From Musa acuminata AAA Group (lineage: Eukaryota; Streptophyta; Magnoliopsida; Zingiberales; Musaceae), in contig NC_088345.1 of the NCBI RefSeq assembly GCF_036884655.1, forward strand, positions 31,924,501-31,988,500: 64,000 bases of DNA, in the 5' to 3' direction. Position 1 is the first letter of the stretch, and each line of letters opens with the position of its first letter. Both the position numbers and the translations under genes were made by a program. Below the pieces are notes generated by a model that saw only the letters and a list, made by a program, of their open reading frames with translations, made no database searches and was not told the origin of the DNA. Below, one piece after another: positions 23,066 to 34,672 of the stretch.

Positions 23066-24386
23066 TGTTAGGATCGAGTTGACACTAAGAGGCGGGGGTG
23101 AATTAGTACAGCGATAAAATCACCTGTTTTCAAAAATCTTCATACGATAAAAACTGATTTATGATAAAGCCTGTATAGGTAATATGTTTAACTTGAAAGC
23201 ATAGTGAAAGTAAAGTGGTTTACAACAAAAGAAATGCAAATCAGATTTTATAGTGGTTCAGTCGTCGTGATCTACATCCACTCCACTGATTCCCCTTTTG
23301 TCGAGGCCATTGGCATACTAACGATCTTCTTTCAATGGGTGAAGATCAACTACCCTTTTACACCTCCTTTTCATAGGTTTAGGAGATAACCTTTACACCC
23401 CTTTTTTATAAGGTTTCCCTCACACACCTCACTTAGAACTCTCTCTAAGCTTTAGGAGAAGGGAACTTAACTTTCTAGTAGGGTTTACAATTTTAGCATC
23501 ATAGAGTTTTGCTCATTTTACTTGCTACTCTATGCAAGAATAGTTGGAGTATTTATAGACCCTAAATGACTTCGAAACTTGGAGCCAAAATTCAAATCCC
23601 TGAGATTTCGGGGTACGGACGGTACCATCGCTTGACACTAGGCGGTACCACCGTCTACAGCCTGACATTGGACGGTACTACCATCTAGTATGGCGGTACC
23701 ACTGCCCAGTCTAGTAGTACCAGTGCTTGACAAAGCTCGGAGACTGAGCTCTAGCGGTACCACCGCTTGACAAGGGCAGTACCACCGCTTGACAGTCTCT
23801 TGGAGACTGTGTCTAGGCGGTACCATCACCTGGCATAGTCTCGGAGACTGTGCCACGATGGTTCCACCTGTTGGGTCACTATTTAAGCCTTCTACTTGGC
23901 CCAACACTATCCAAACTTAGGCCCAGTTGGCCCCTAATTGAGTTTACCTAATTACATTCTAAACTAACTCAATTAGACTCTAAACTAACTCGATCTAGAC
24001 ATAATAGATTACAAGCGAATCCTATGTTGTTCGGCATGTCATTGGTACTTTCGACGCTTCGTCCGATCTTTCGGCGCATCGTCCTCTCCTTCGGCGTATT
24101 ACATAATCAACATGTTATCTTCTCGTAACATCTGATTTCCTTGGTATAATGTCTGATTTTCATGGCCTGATGTCCGAATTCATAGATAAAAGCCTTCTGC
24201 TGATACGTCGACCGATCCTCCAACCTGATGTCCAATCTTCTGACATGTTTGTTTCGCCCCAATGTCCGATTCCTCTTGGTTTAATCAATTTGCCTTTTCT
24301 GATCGAAGCTAGTCTTGCGTCACTTAAATGCACATTAGATGATAAACACATCAATTGATTTTATCATCAAAATCCGAGATTTAACA
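23066..24386 (-). repeat. Element C LTR 3 (5' LTR)
   Basis: TGTTAGGATCGAG to GATTTAACA, 1321 bp. It has TATA complement near 23550 and U3 dyads at 23617-23860. Its G run is only five long. Confidence 0.87.
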
Positions 24387-24391
24387 AGAGA
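24387..24391. repeat. Target-site duplication of element C, right copy (AGAGA)
   Basis: Exact match to 43-47. Confidence 0.85.
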
Positions 24392-24979
24392 AGAAAATCA
24401 AGAACAAAAAAAGAAACCCAAAGATCAATAAATAATAAATATATTAAAACATAAATATAACATGTAACGTGGTATGTCTATATGAACGAACAAAATCAAA
24501 TTATTTACTATTTAAGAAAAATCATTATAAGGAATCGTTTTCTCGTAAGTTAATCAAACTCAAGCTTCAAACCTCTTGTAAATCTCTCATAAAATTTGAT
24601 TTCTTTCTTTCACCAAAATCTTGAAACTTAAAATATATCTATAGGAACGAATCCTAATTCTTTAACAAGACTCTTCATACTTGAATTCCTAATATAAATT
24701 CTAATCCTTCTCGATGAAGAGTTTTTATTTAATCAGAACTCCTCTAACATAATTAGAACATTAGAACTCTTAAAATATTAACAAATTATAACACATATTT
24801 TTCCTCCTCCCTCCTCCATAATTGAGGGGCAACAACGTCACAAGAGAGTTGATAAAGCATATATGGATGGTTCTTTTCGTAAAAAGACACAATTCTGATG
24901 AAACTTATATTTTTGTAGGAGGAAAGGCCACCGAAGGAAATAATGAGCTTCTTGCCATTAGGCAAGGGCTTCTCGATGA
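24392..24979. other. AT-rich repeat remnant
   Basis: Continuation of 1-47. On the minus strand it contains ATACCACGTTACATGTTA followed by T-rich runs, which resembles the 3' end of some copia LTRs. No termini or frame are visible. Confidence 0.35.
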
Positions 24980-25400
24980 GCAAGGAGTGGACTGAATTGA
25001 GATGGAAACTGATAAAGATGATTTTACCTCATGCCATCTCATCTGTCACAGAGGTCGATATCTAGGGCACTAAGTCATCAGCCCTAAAAAGACACCATAG
25101 TGCATCTCGATATATCCCGCATCAATGATTGATAATAATCGTTCTATCAGATCAATAATTATCCTATCTTATCAAGATCAGACACCAGAATGATAAGGTG
25201 ATTAACCTGATCTTATACTAGGCTAATCAGTAAGAAGACCTAGAGATCAGGTATAAAAAGGAACTCATCATCTCACCTTGAAAAGGGGCTCTCTACATAC
25301 TAAATCAGTCATACATTTTATGCTACTATCTTCTCTCATTCGCTAACTTAAGCATCGGAGGGACTACACTGTAATAGCTCTCACCTTTGAAAAATTATTA
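24980..25400 (+). repeat. Probable Ty3/gypsy LTR fragment
   Basis: GGTATAAAAAGGAACTC at 25251-25267 (TATA box) is followed about 90 bp on by GCTAACTTAAGCATCGGAGG. This order is characteristic of Tat-type gypsy LTRs as I know them. Neither end is identifiable. Confidence 0.4.
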
Positions 25401-25499
25401 ATAAAGATTTATTTGTAAATCAAAAGGACCTATATGTAAATATAAAATTTTAGTGATTAAACTATTAAGTTATAAAAAAAATTGAAAATTGGGATTTTT

Positions 25500-26340
25500 A
25501 TCCCACAGTCTCTCTGTTTAGGAAACAGAGGAGGAGGTGTGGGGTGTCGGGGAAGAGAAGAAGAGAAGAAGAGGACGAAGAGAAGAAAAGAAGAAGAAGG
25601 AGAAGATAGGGAAGAGGGAGAGGAGAGAGAGGTGGCTGCAGCACCTCTGTTTCCTCTAGGGAGGAAATAGAGGAGAGGATGTGTGGGTCATCAGGAGGAA
25701 GAAGAAGAAGAAGAAGAAGAAGAAGAAGAAGAGAAGAAAGGAGGGTGGCTGCGGCAATGGCTACAGCGAGGATGTGTGGGGCGTCGGGGAGGAGAAGAGA
25801 AGAAGAGGAGAAGAAGAGAAGAAGAAGAAGGAGTAGAAGAGAAGAAAAGAAGAAGAAGAAGGAGAAGAGAGGGAAGAGGGAGAGGAGAGAGAGGTGGCAG
25901 CAGCTAGGGCTGCGGCACCTCTATTTCCCATAGGAGGAAACAGAGGAGAGGATGTGTGTGGGGGGGGGGGGTTGGGGAGGAGAAGAAGAGAAAAAGAAGA
26001 GGAAGAAGAAGAAGAAGAGGGGAAGAGGAGAAGATGAAGAGGAGGGAGAAGGTGGCTGCGGCTGCGGCGGTGGCAGTTGCAGCTGGAAGAGAAGAAGGAG
26101 AGGAAGAAGAGTAGGGGAGGAAGAAGAGGCTGCAGCTGTGGTGGCTGCGGCTGCGACTGCAGCAGTTGCAACTGGGAAAGAAGAGAAGGAAAGGAAGAAG
26201 AAGAGGGAGAAGAGAGGGATGAAGAGGAAGAGGGGAAGGTGGCTGCGGCAGCGACGGTAGTTGCCGCAGCTGCGTTTGGGAAAGAGAAAGAAAGGGGCTG
26301 CGATAGTGGTGGCTGCGTCTTCAAAAGCAGTAGAGGAAGT
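25500..26340 (+). repeat. Purine-rich (GAA/GAG) tandem repeat block
   Basis: About 840 bp of GAAGAAGAGG-type sequence. Three larger units are recognisable by ACAGAGGAGAGGATGTGTG near 25529, 25665 and 25940, each followed by GGGGAGGAGAAGAAG. The last third adds GGTGGCTGCGGC words. The long antisense Ser/Pro/Leu frames are artefacts of the composition. Confidence 0.75.
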
Positions 26341-26535
26341 AAGTAGTACAGTAGAAGGGATTGCGATTGTGAGTGATAGCGGAAAGATAAGATTTTCCCA
26401 ATTGTATGAGGAAATCTGTTGAGAAAAATTCTTTAATATTAGGAAAATCCTCAATAGGAGAGGGACATGTGAATACAATTAAGCTTCTTCAATAATTTTT
26501 CTTTTCTTCTATTCTTTTCAATATTGTATCAGAGC
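26341..26535 (+). repeat. Probable copia LTR end and primer site
   Basis: AT-rich tail ending TTCTTTTCAATA, followed by TTGTATCAGAGCACGTGAG at 26524, one base short of the usual TGGTATCAGAGC context. Downstream AAGCAAGGCTCCACGGCC resembles the leader of Tork/Angela-type copia elements. The purine block would then lie in its LTR. Confidence 0.45.
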
Positions 26536-26680
26536 ACGTGAGACAAGCAAGGCTCCACGGCCATCGAAGCCTATCATTCACCACATCCCTTGCCTTTGTA
26601 GAGCAGAGAAGGGGGGAACTCTTTTTTGTCGGACTCGCTTCCCTATTGGACTCCCCTCTCCGTCCGCTATACGGCCGTCC
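26536..26680 (+). other. Leader of the interrupted copia-like element
   Basis: GC-richer sequence up to the gypsy insertion. It continues at 33111. No intact frame is visible. Confidence 0.4.
26677..26680. repeat. Short target duplication of the gypsy element (GTCC), left
   Basis: GTCC here and at 33107-33110. A fifth base does not match (C before versus G after), so 4 bp is all that can be claimed. Confidence 0.55.
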
Positions 26681-27472
26681 TGTCACGAACGGTCGTCGCG
26701 CACCCGCAACAATTCCGTTCAACGAACCGTTCGTCGCTCACACCCGCATGTACAGCTACTTGACAGCATGTTTTCTTATGGTTTTGGGTCATTTTGCTGT
26801 AAATATGTAAGTTCGAACCAGCTGCAGCGTTGCAAAAGCGATCGCTCACCGAACCGAGCAAAACAGCCCCAAAACAGCCCAAAACGGCTCCGTTTTCGCG
26901 TGCCGCGGGAGGTGAGCGGAGTGCTGCCTCCGCTCACCAAAATGTCAGCCATCTCAGCACCCAGGAACCCCCCGGGTGGCACATGGCTGGATGGGGCTTC
27001 GGTTATATACCGGGCGTTGAACACTCTTTCGCAAGTTCGCACGTGACCTTTACGGGAACTTGGTGTTGCGCCTGGGACCAGGTGAGCGGCTGTTTGTGGG
27101 CTTGCAGCTGTTCGTTCATCCTTGAAAGCCTTGTTTTCCTCCCTCTCCCTCTTTTCTCTTGTGCACACAAGGTGTTCGACGATTTGCTTGTAAAGCTTCC
27201 CTTTTCGCGAGACTTCGGGACTTGTCCGTTGCTCGTTCTTTCGATCTAACTTTCTTTCTCTTTTACAGGTCCTTCGGGACCTGCGAGAGGTTACAAAGTG
27301 GCTGATCCTTGCGGAGCAAGATCGCAAGGGCGAAGCGCGACTTAGGCAACGCAAGCTAAGTTCGCGTCTTTGCCGCACGGGTGACCCGCGACTTTGGCAA
27401 CGCACGCTAGCTTCGAGTCTTTGGCCGCAAGGGTGCCTCACGCCTTAGGCAATTCCAGCTAAGGTCGTGACA
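26681..27472 (+). repeat. Gypsy 5' LTR
   Basis: TGTCACGAACGG to GGTCGTGACA, 792 bp. It is GC-rich and contains GGTTATATACCGGGCG near 27001 as a likely TATA region. Its terminal TGTCACGA/TCGTGACA gives an 8 bp inverted repeat. Confidence 0.93.
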
Positions 27473-27475
27473 TTG

Positions 27476-27487
27476 TGGTATCAGAGC
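27476..27487 (+). other. Gypsy primer binding site
   Basis: TGGTATCAGAGC, 3 bp after the LTR end; initiator tRNA-Met type. Confidence 0.9.
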
Positions 27488-27533
27488 GGGCAAGCTCTTC
27501 GATCGAACAGCGAACGAACTTCGCAACTTCGCC

Positions 27534-28718
27534 ATGGCAAAGCATCGTGGCGAATCAAGCAAGACGGGGCAAGCCGGAACCTTGCCCCAAGCAGCCGCAG
27601 GTGGGCTGCATGTGCACACTCGCTCTCATGCTGTTGGAGCCGCTCACGAGGATCGCGGCAGCGAACAGGATGAGCGAGAAGTTGGCAACTCTCCGCGAGC
27701 GGAGGAAGCGCAATCTGGTGCGCTAACGGGGAAAAAGAGTCATAAAGAGAGACTCACGACGGCGGAAACCCGCCTGGATGTTCTGGAAGCGAGCATGGAG
27801 GAACTCTACCATGGCCAACAAAGGCTTGTTGGGGTAGAGAGCTCGCAAGAGGAAGCGGAGTCCAGGATCGACAAGGTCGAGGCCCTAGTCGACCGACTGT
27901 CTGATGACACCAAGGACTCCGTGCTACACTTACAGGATGTTGTGGCGGAACTCACGGCAAAGGTGGCTATGCTCACAAGAACGCTAAATGCGGGAGGAGG
28001 CAACACCCGCGTTGCACCGCCACAAAACTTGAGGGCACCTGAGCCCCATGGATACGGAGGGGCTAGAGATGCCAAAGAGCTCGAGAACTTTTTGTTCGAC
28101 ATGGAGCAATACTTCCGAGCTACGAGGCCCGATTCTGAAGATACCAAAGTTTCTATAGCAACAATGTATCTGAACGGAGATGCGAAACTTTGGTGGCGAA
28201 CTCGTTGGGAGGAGATCCAACAAGGTTGGTGTCGAGTCGACACATGGGAAGACTTGAAGCGGGAGTTGAGAACTCAGTTCCTACCGGAGAACACAGAGTT
28301 CGTCGCAAGAAGGAAGTTGAGACAACTCCGCCAAAGTACCACCATCCGAGACTACGTGAAGCAATTTTCTGCACTAATGCTGGACATACAGGACATGTCC
28401 GAGAAGGACAAGTTGTTCAGCTTCCTTGATGGTTTGAAACCATGGGCCCAACAAGAGCTGAATCGAAGGAATGTTACCGATGTGGTCGGGGCAATTGCAG
28501 CTGCAGAAAGGCTCACCGACTTTGTTTCCTCTGAAGACCCGGCGAGAAGGAAACAATCTTCAAGCAATTGCCCTCTAAAACATTCTCGAGGGAAGGAGCT
28601 CGGGGGCGAACAAAAGAAGAAGAGCTCCCACAAAGGGCCGAACCCTAAAGGCAAGGCCTCAAAACCTAGAGGATGCTTCTTGTGCGGAGGACCGCACATG
28701 GTAAGGGAGTGCCCATAG
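27534..28718 (+). pseudogene. gag: Gypsy Gag part of the gag-pol frame
   Basis: 394 codons from the first ATG after the primer site. The N-terminal third is predicted coiled coil (residues about 70-145). The retrotransposon gag domain follows at about 175-300, with YLNGDAKLWWRTRWEEI and the block RDYVKQFSALMLDI. The C-terminus has a basic stretch and the zinc knuckle CFLCGGPHMVREC (CX2CX3HX4C). It stops at TAG 28716-28718, directly after the knuckle. The frame continues into protease with a further TGA at 28761-28763, so the TAG more likely interrupts one gag-pol polyprotein than ends a separate gag; readthrough cannot be excluded. Confidence 0.85.
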
Positions 28719-31700
28719 AAACATGCACTCAATGCTTTGACGGCTTCCATCCACCCTCCCTGATCGGACAAGGGCAAAGCTGTTGCTCTTAGCTCGAGCA
28801 GTTCAGAATCCAGCAGCGATGACGAAGAGTCGCAAGGACCCCGAATGGGAGCAATGCGTTTGTTGAACGCTATGCGAGGTCAAGTGGGGGAGAACAACAA
28901 GACAAAGCAACAGAAAGCAGGAAGTGGTGAGTTGATGTACGTAGACATCAAGCTGAATGGCCAAATGACCCGTGCAATGGTGGACACGGGCGCTACCCAC
29001 AACTTCATAGCCGATCGTGAAGCACAACGACTTGGGTTGATCTTGGAGAAGAGCCCAAGCCGAATGAAAGCGGTGAACTCGGAGGCCAGGCGAATCTCCG
29101 GGTTGGCGAAGGGTGTTCCTATCAAAATTGGGACTTGGAGCGGAAACACCAACATGATGGCCGTGCCACTGGACGACTTCCAAGTGATTCTTGGAATGGA
29201 ATTTATGCACGCGGCGAAGTTGGTGCCGATGCCGTTCTTGAACTCCTTATGTATGATGGGAGGCGACGACCCCTGCGTGGTTCCCATCTCTCGGAGAAGA
29301 ACCAAGGAGCCCCAACATATTTCGGCGTTACAATTGAAGAAAGGGGTGCGAAAGGGCGAACTGACATTCGTGGCTGCTATGAAGCTAGAGCCACTCAACG
29401 AAGAGGCCATTCAAGAACCTGCTGTGGTGGCAAACGTCCTGAAGGAGTTCAAAGACGTTATGCCACCCGAGTTGCCGAAGACTCTTCCACCACGCAGAGG
29501 CGTGGATCATAGTATCGAGCTGGAGCCAGGAGTGAAGCCTCCAGCGAGACCACCCTACCGCATGCCCCCGCCAGAGTTGGCAGAACTCAGAAAGCAGTTA
29601 GGTGAACTGCTAAGCGGTGGTCTCATCCGCAGCTCAAAAGCACCTTTCGGAGCTCCAGTTCTCTTCCAGAAGAAACAAGATGGGAGTCTCCGATTATGCG
29701 TCGACTACAGAGCCCTCAACAAAGTAACAGTGAAGAACAAGTATCCCATCCCGCTCATTGCGGACTTGTTCGATCAATTGGGCAAGGCGAAGTATTTCTC
29801 GAAACTCGACCTTCGGTCGGGATATTAGCAGGTGCGCATTGCTGAAGGCGACGAAGCAAAGACTACTTGTGTGACCAGATACGGAGCGTTTGAGTTCTTG
29901 GTGATGCCTTTTGGCTTAACCAACGCTCCGGCCACATTCTGTACTCTCATGAACCAGCTATTCAAGGAGTATTTGGATAAGTTCGTGGTCGTCTACTTGG
30001 ACGATATCGTCGTCTACAGCCAAACGCTCGAGGAGCATGTCAAGCACCTTCGGACGATTTTCAAGGTTCTCAGGGAGAACACGTTGTTCGTAAAAAGGGA
30101 GAAATGCTACTTTGCTCAAACTGAGATCCTATTCTTGGGGCATCGAATCGGTGATGGCTCCATTCGGATGGACAAGTCGAAGGTGCAAGCAGTTGCGGAA
30201 TGGCGAACTCCAAAGAAGGTGCCAGAGTTGAGATCCTTCCTTGGTTTCGTCAACTACTATCGACGCTTCATTGTCGGGTATTCGAAGCGGGCAACCCCAC
30301 TGACGGAGTTGCTGAAGAAGGAGCAGCCTTGGAAGTGGTCGGACAAATGTGAGATAGCATTCCAAGACCTGAAAGCTGCTGTCCTAGAAGAACCAGTGCT
30401 CAAATTGCCAAACTATGGAGAGCCCTTTGAAGTCCACACAGATGCTTCGGACTTCGCTATTGGAGGAGTACTCATGCAGGAAGGTCATCCGGTGGCCTAC
30501 GAGAGCCGCAAACTCAACGAGACCGAGAGGCGGTATCCAGTGCATGAGAAGGAGATGACAGCAGTGATTCACTGTCTACGAGTTTGGCGACACTACCTTC
30601 TCGGGTCTCGATTTGTGCTGAGGACAGACAACATCGCCCTGAGTTATTTCCAAACTCAGAAGAAGCTCTCCCCAAAGCAAGCACGGTGGCAGGACTTCCT
30701 GGCTGAATTTGATATGGCAATGGAATACAAGCCCGGGAAGGCGAATGTCGTGGCCGATGCGCTGAGTCGGAAAGTGGAATGCGTGAATGCTGCACAACTG
30801 GAGGGCAGAGGCCAAGCAAGTCAGTTACACTCCAACTTCCTTTCCCGAATCAGAGATGGACTGTATAGTGATCCCCAAGCAGTTATCCTGATGCAGCTCA
30901 TCAAAGAAGGCAAGGCACGACGATTTTGGGTCCAGGAGGGACTTGTTTACACAAAAGGGAATAGGGTTTATGTTCCCCGAGTGGACAATTTGAGGCGTGA
31001 ACTCTTAAAAGAGTGTCACGATTCCCTTTGGGCTGGACACCCCGGCATTCACAGAACGTTGGCTCTCGTGGAGAGGGCCTTCTACTGGCCAAAGATGGGG
31101 ATTGATGTGGAGGAGTATGTTCGAACATGCCTTACTTGCCAACAAGACAAGGCGGAGCAGCGGAAGCCGGTGGGACTTTTGGAGCCGTTGCCCGTACCAG
31201 AAAGGCCATGGGAGAGCATTTCCTTAGACTTCATATCAAGTGTGCCACCTGTAGGGGGACTTGGATCGATACTCGTGGTGGTCGATCAGTTTTCAAAGTA
31301 TGCAACTTTCATTGCTGCCCCCCTACATTGTTCAGCTGAAGAGGCGGCTAGACTGATGATGAAGGGTGTAGTGAAGTATTGGGGAGTCCCACACAATATC
31401 ATTAGTGATCGGGATGCTCGGTTCTTGGGACGATTCTGGACCGAGCTATTCAAATTGTTGGGGTCAAAGTTATACTTCTCTACAAGCCTCCACCCCCAGA
31501 CGGATGGTCAGACTGAAAGAATAAATTCGCTCTTGGAGCAGTATCTCCGGCACTACGTGAGTGCCAATCAACGAGATTGGGTGAAGCTGTTGGACATCGC
31601 CCAATTCTCCTACAACTTGCAGCGGAGCTCTGCATCCAACAAGAGCCCCTTCGAAATTATCACAGGACAACAACCGTCGACTCCGCACACTATGGCAATT

Positions 31701-32303
31701 GGGTATACTGGGAGTAGTCCATCAGCCTATCATTTCGCAAAGGAGTGGCATCGAAATGCCGATATTACGCGAGCTTACTTGGAGAAGGCGGCAAAACGGA
31801 TGAAGAAGTGGGCAGACTTGGGAAGGCGACCACAAGAGTTCAAAGTTGGCGATTTGGTGTTGGTAAAGCTCCAACCAGCATCACTCCAATTCTTCAGGAA
31901 CAGAGTTCACAAAGGATTGGTGCGTAAGTATGAAGGGCCCTTCCCAATTATCAGCAGAGTAGGCAATGTTTCTTACAAGTTGCAGCTGCCGGCGTGGTTC
32001 AAAATTCACAACGTTCTTCACGCCACCAACCTGAAGGCCTACCATTCGGATCCGCAAGACGCTTCTCGAAGTGTTCCAACTCGGCTTCCTCCCATCACAG
32101 CCTCCTACGAGAAGCGAGTGGAAACCATTCTGGCGGATCGTAAGATAAAGTTACCCAGCGGAGCGGAACAGACAGAGTACTTGGTGAAGTGGCGAAAGCT
32201 TCCCCGAACTGAAGCCAGTTGGGAGCCTGAAGACGCCCTGCGACATGAAGAAGAAGTCATCAACAACTATCAACAAGCGTCGACGAGGGCGTCGACAGTT
32301 TAA
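28719..32303 (+). pseudogene. pol: Gypsy Pol: protease, reverse transcriptase, RNase H, integrase, chromodomain
   Basis: Same frame as gag. The aspartic protease has DTG at 28983-28991. Reverse transcriptase runs from about 29510 to 30110 with catalytic YLDD at 29994-30005. RNase H has [10 protein letters not shown], its Asp at 30441-30443. Integrase has an HHCC zinc domain (GHPGIHRT to CLTCQQDK, about 31030-31150), first core Asp in [10 protein letters not shown], second in ISDRDARF, and Glu in [13 protein letters not shown] chromodomain with YLVKWRKLP and SWEPEDAL ends at the TAA before 32304. TGA at 28761 and TAG at 29826-29828, the latter inside the reverse transcriptase finger region, disable it. 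All active-site residues are otherwise present. Confidence 0.93.
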
Positions 32304-32314
32304 GTGGGGGAGAA
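32303..32314 (+). other. Gypsy polypurine tract
   Basis: AGTGGGGGAGAA directly before the 3' LTR. Confidence 0.88.
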
Positions 32315-33106
32315 TGTCACGAACGGTCGTCGCGCACCCGCAACAATTCCGTTCAACGAACCGTTCGTCGCTCACACCCGCATGTATAGCTGCTTGACAG
32401 CATGTTTTCTTATGGTTTTGGGTCATTTTGCTGTAAATATGTAAGTTCGAACTAGCTGCAGCGTTGCAAAAGCGATCGCTCACCGAACCGAGCAAAACAG
32501 CCCCAAAACAGCCCAAAACGGCTCCGTTTTCGCGTGCCGCGGGAGGTGAGCGGAGTGCTGCCTCCGCTCACCAAAATGTCAGCCATCTCAGCACCCAGGA
32601 ACCCCCCGGGTGGCACATGGCTGGATGGGGCTTCGGTTATATACCGGGCGTTGAACACTCTTTCGCAAGTTCGCACGTGACCTTTACGGGAACTTGGTGT
32701 TGCGCCTGGGACCAGGTGAGCGGCTGTTTGTGGGCTTGCAGCTGTTCGTTCATCCTTGAAAGCCTTGTTTTCCTCCCTCTCCCTCTTTTCTCTTGTGCAC
32801 ACAAGGTGTTCGACGATTTGCTTGTAAAGCTTCCCTTTTCGCGAGACTTCGGGACTTGTCCGTTGCTCGTTCTTTCGATCTAACTTTCTTTCTCTTTTAC
32901 AGGTCCTTCGGGACCTGCGAGAGGTTACAAAGTGGCTGATCCTTGCGGAGCAAGATCGCAAGGGCGAAGCGCGACTTAGGCAACGCAAGCTAAGTTCGCG
33001 TCTTTGCCGCACGGGTGACCCGCGACTTTGGCAACGCACGCTAGCTTCGAGTCTTTGGCCGCAAGGGTGCCTCACGCCTTAGGCAATTCCAGCTAAGGTC
33101 GTGACA
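32315..33106 (+). repeat. Gypsy 3' LTR
   Basis: 792 bp, the same length as the 5' LTR. Three substitutions seen: T/C and G/A in CATGTATAGCTGCTTG near 32382, and T/C in GAACTAGCTG near 32452. Confidence 0.93.
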
Positions 33107-33110
33107 GTCC
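33107..33110. repeat. Short target duplication of the gypsy element (GTCC), right
   Basis: GTCC follows the GTGACA terminus. See 26677-26680. Confidence 0.55.
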
Positions 33111-33719
33111 GTTGTACCGACCCCAGGTTCGGGTTGTCCGTCATCGTAGCATCGCCTTCATCAGGCTGTAATCTACATCAATCGTAACCCGCTGCCTCAC
33201 TATCAACTGTCGATCCTCAGCTCCTACTAAGAGCTAATCGCTGTAGATTTCTCTACTAATCGCTACAGATTTCTATACCAAATCGTTGCAAATTTCTCCA
33301 CCAAATCACTACAGATTCCTCCTACTGCAGCTTCCTCCTCTACTATAGCTTTCTCCTCTATTGCAACTACCTCCTTTGTTGTACCTTCTCCTCTACTGCA
33401 GCTTCCTCCTCTACTGTAGCATCGTTACAACTTCCTCCTTTGCTATAGCTTCCTCTTGCTGCTGCAGCTTCCTCCTTTGTTGTAGCTTTCTCCTCTACTG
33501 CAGCTTTTCCTCTGCTACAACTACCTCCTTTGTTGTACCTTCTCCTCTGCTGTAGCTTCTGCTCTACTGCAGCTTCCTCCTCTACTACAGCTTCCTCCTC
33601 TACTGTAGCATTACTGCAGCTTCCTCCTTTGTTGTAGCATCGCTGCAGCTTCCTCCTCTACTGCAGCTACCTCCTTTGCTGCAGCTTTCTCTTATGCTTT
33701 CTCCTCTACTGCAACTACC
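33111..33719 (+). repeat. Pyrimidine/GCAGC-rich degenerate repeat in the interrupted element
   Basis: After about 120 bp of mixed sequence, 33230-33719 consists of variants of CTACTGCAGCTTCCTCCT with a period of about 15-18 bp. It continues at 34414-34560 beyond a solo LTR. No stable frame; probably an expanded leader or gag stretch of the old copia element. Confidence 0.65.
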
Positions 33720-34413
33720 TGTTGGGAAAAAACCTGTTAAAGTGGAATATTCTTTTCCCTCTTTATGTATCAAAATGGGTTCCTCATCAAAATACTAACT
33801 TGATATCCAAATGAAATATCAACCAGTACAGCATAAACAATAGAGCAAAAAATCAATCACATAATGAGACCAAATCTTTTAACGTGGAAAACCCAATGTG
33901 GGAAAAACCACGGGACCGTAGTTCGCCTCAAACTTCCACTATCAATAGTAATGATAATAGGTTTCTAATAGGTCTTCTCTAGAATAACTTGAGGATCATA
34001 ATAATATCAAGAACATAGATCTTGGCTCTAGCATATCATCATATAGGATGGATCTCCTCAAAAGAGAATTCTAGGTCTCACAAAGTGAGTATAGCAGGAA
34101 AGTACCTCAGAGAGGGTAAAATATAGATCAACACCATTAAGATTGTAGAGCTTACTACAAGGATTCTTTATATAAAATTTGGACCAAAACTGACAATGTT
34201 TGGCCACCGATCGTCAAATAGAAATCTAAAAAACCTTACTTTCTCTCTCTATTTCTCTCTCCTCTTTTCTCTGCACACCGCCGCACACGTTCACTTCCAC
34301 ACACGCACGCTGCCCTCTCTAATTTTGCCCTTTCTCTCTTAATTATTGATTTGTTTGATTTGGGCTCAAACGATCCAATTTGTCCAAAGCCCACATATAG
34401 GCTGGACCTAACG
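33720..34413 (-). mobile_element. Solo copia LTR
   Basis: 694 bp unit from TGTTGGGAAAA to GGACCTAACG, flanked by CTACC at 33715-33719 and 34414-34418. On the minus strand it shows a TATA-like TTTTATATAAAG near 34170 and GGGTTTTCCACGTTAAAAG near 33885, typical of copia LTR 3' parts. No internal region is present, so recombination between two LTRs is implied. The last base of one terminus has mutated. Confidence 0.78.
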
Positions 34414-34672
34414 CTACCTCCTCTACTGCACCTCTGTTGCAGCTACCTCCTATACTGTAACTTCTCCTCTACTGTAGCATCATTGTAGCATTGCTGCAGC
34501 TTTCTCCTCTGCTGCAGCTTTCATAGTAGCCATAGCCGCAGCAACTGTAGCTGCCACTGCAATAGCAGCGATTTGCTCTTGCCCTACTCACGAAGCCTCT
34601 CGCTCGTAAACCTTTTTGCATTACATCGATCCAAGATTGGTGTCCTTGATTGGAGCACCATCTTGCAGGGGT
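34414..34672 (+). other. Remainder of the old copia-like element
   Basis: Resumes the CTCCTCTACTGCAGC repeat to about 34560, then about 110 bp of mixed sequence up to the start of D. No complete frame is visible. Confidence 0.45.

Larger units (their letters stand above)
48..24386 (-). mobile_element. Element C: three-LTR tandem Sirevirus-like element, non-autonomous, minus strand
   Basis: Three related LTRs (48-137 plus 8234-9482; 11756-13112; 23066-24386) alternate with two internal regions. Each internal region has a polypurine-tract side on the left and a primer site on the right, so all parts read on the minus strand. The outer ends are flanked by AGAGA. Both internal regions hold only a gag remnant without zinc knuckle, and no pol. 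Elements A and B are nested inside. The LTR-internal-LTR-internal-LTR order is what unequal recombination between LTRs of copies produces; that origin is inference. Confidence 0.85.
26681..33106 (+). mobile_element. Ty3/gypsy chromovirus, recent insertion
   Basis: 6.4 kb with 792 bp LTRs, primer site, gag-pol in one frame, a polypurine tract and a C-terminal chromodomain. Pol order is protease, reverse transcriptase, RNase H, integrase, chromodomain, which defines chromoviruses. The size and the CX2CX3HX4C knuckle would fit the Galadriel or Reina branch; which one is uncertain. The LTRs differ at three positions by eye, so the insertion is young, yet three nonsense codons interrupt the frame. 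Confidence 0.93.

Noticed and set aside
25761..26478. Antisense frames of 185-187 codons rich in Ser, Pro, Leu
   Set aside because: They are translations of the GAA/GAG repeat complement, low complexity in every frame, with no domain.
26776..27441. 221-codon minus-strand frame and 139-codon plus-strand frame in the gypsy LTR, also at 32452-33075 and 32464-32883
   Set aside because: Both sit inside the LTR and recur only because the LTR is duplicated. The GC-rich composition leaves long chance frames; no motif is visible.
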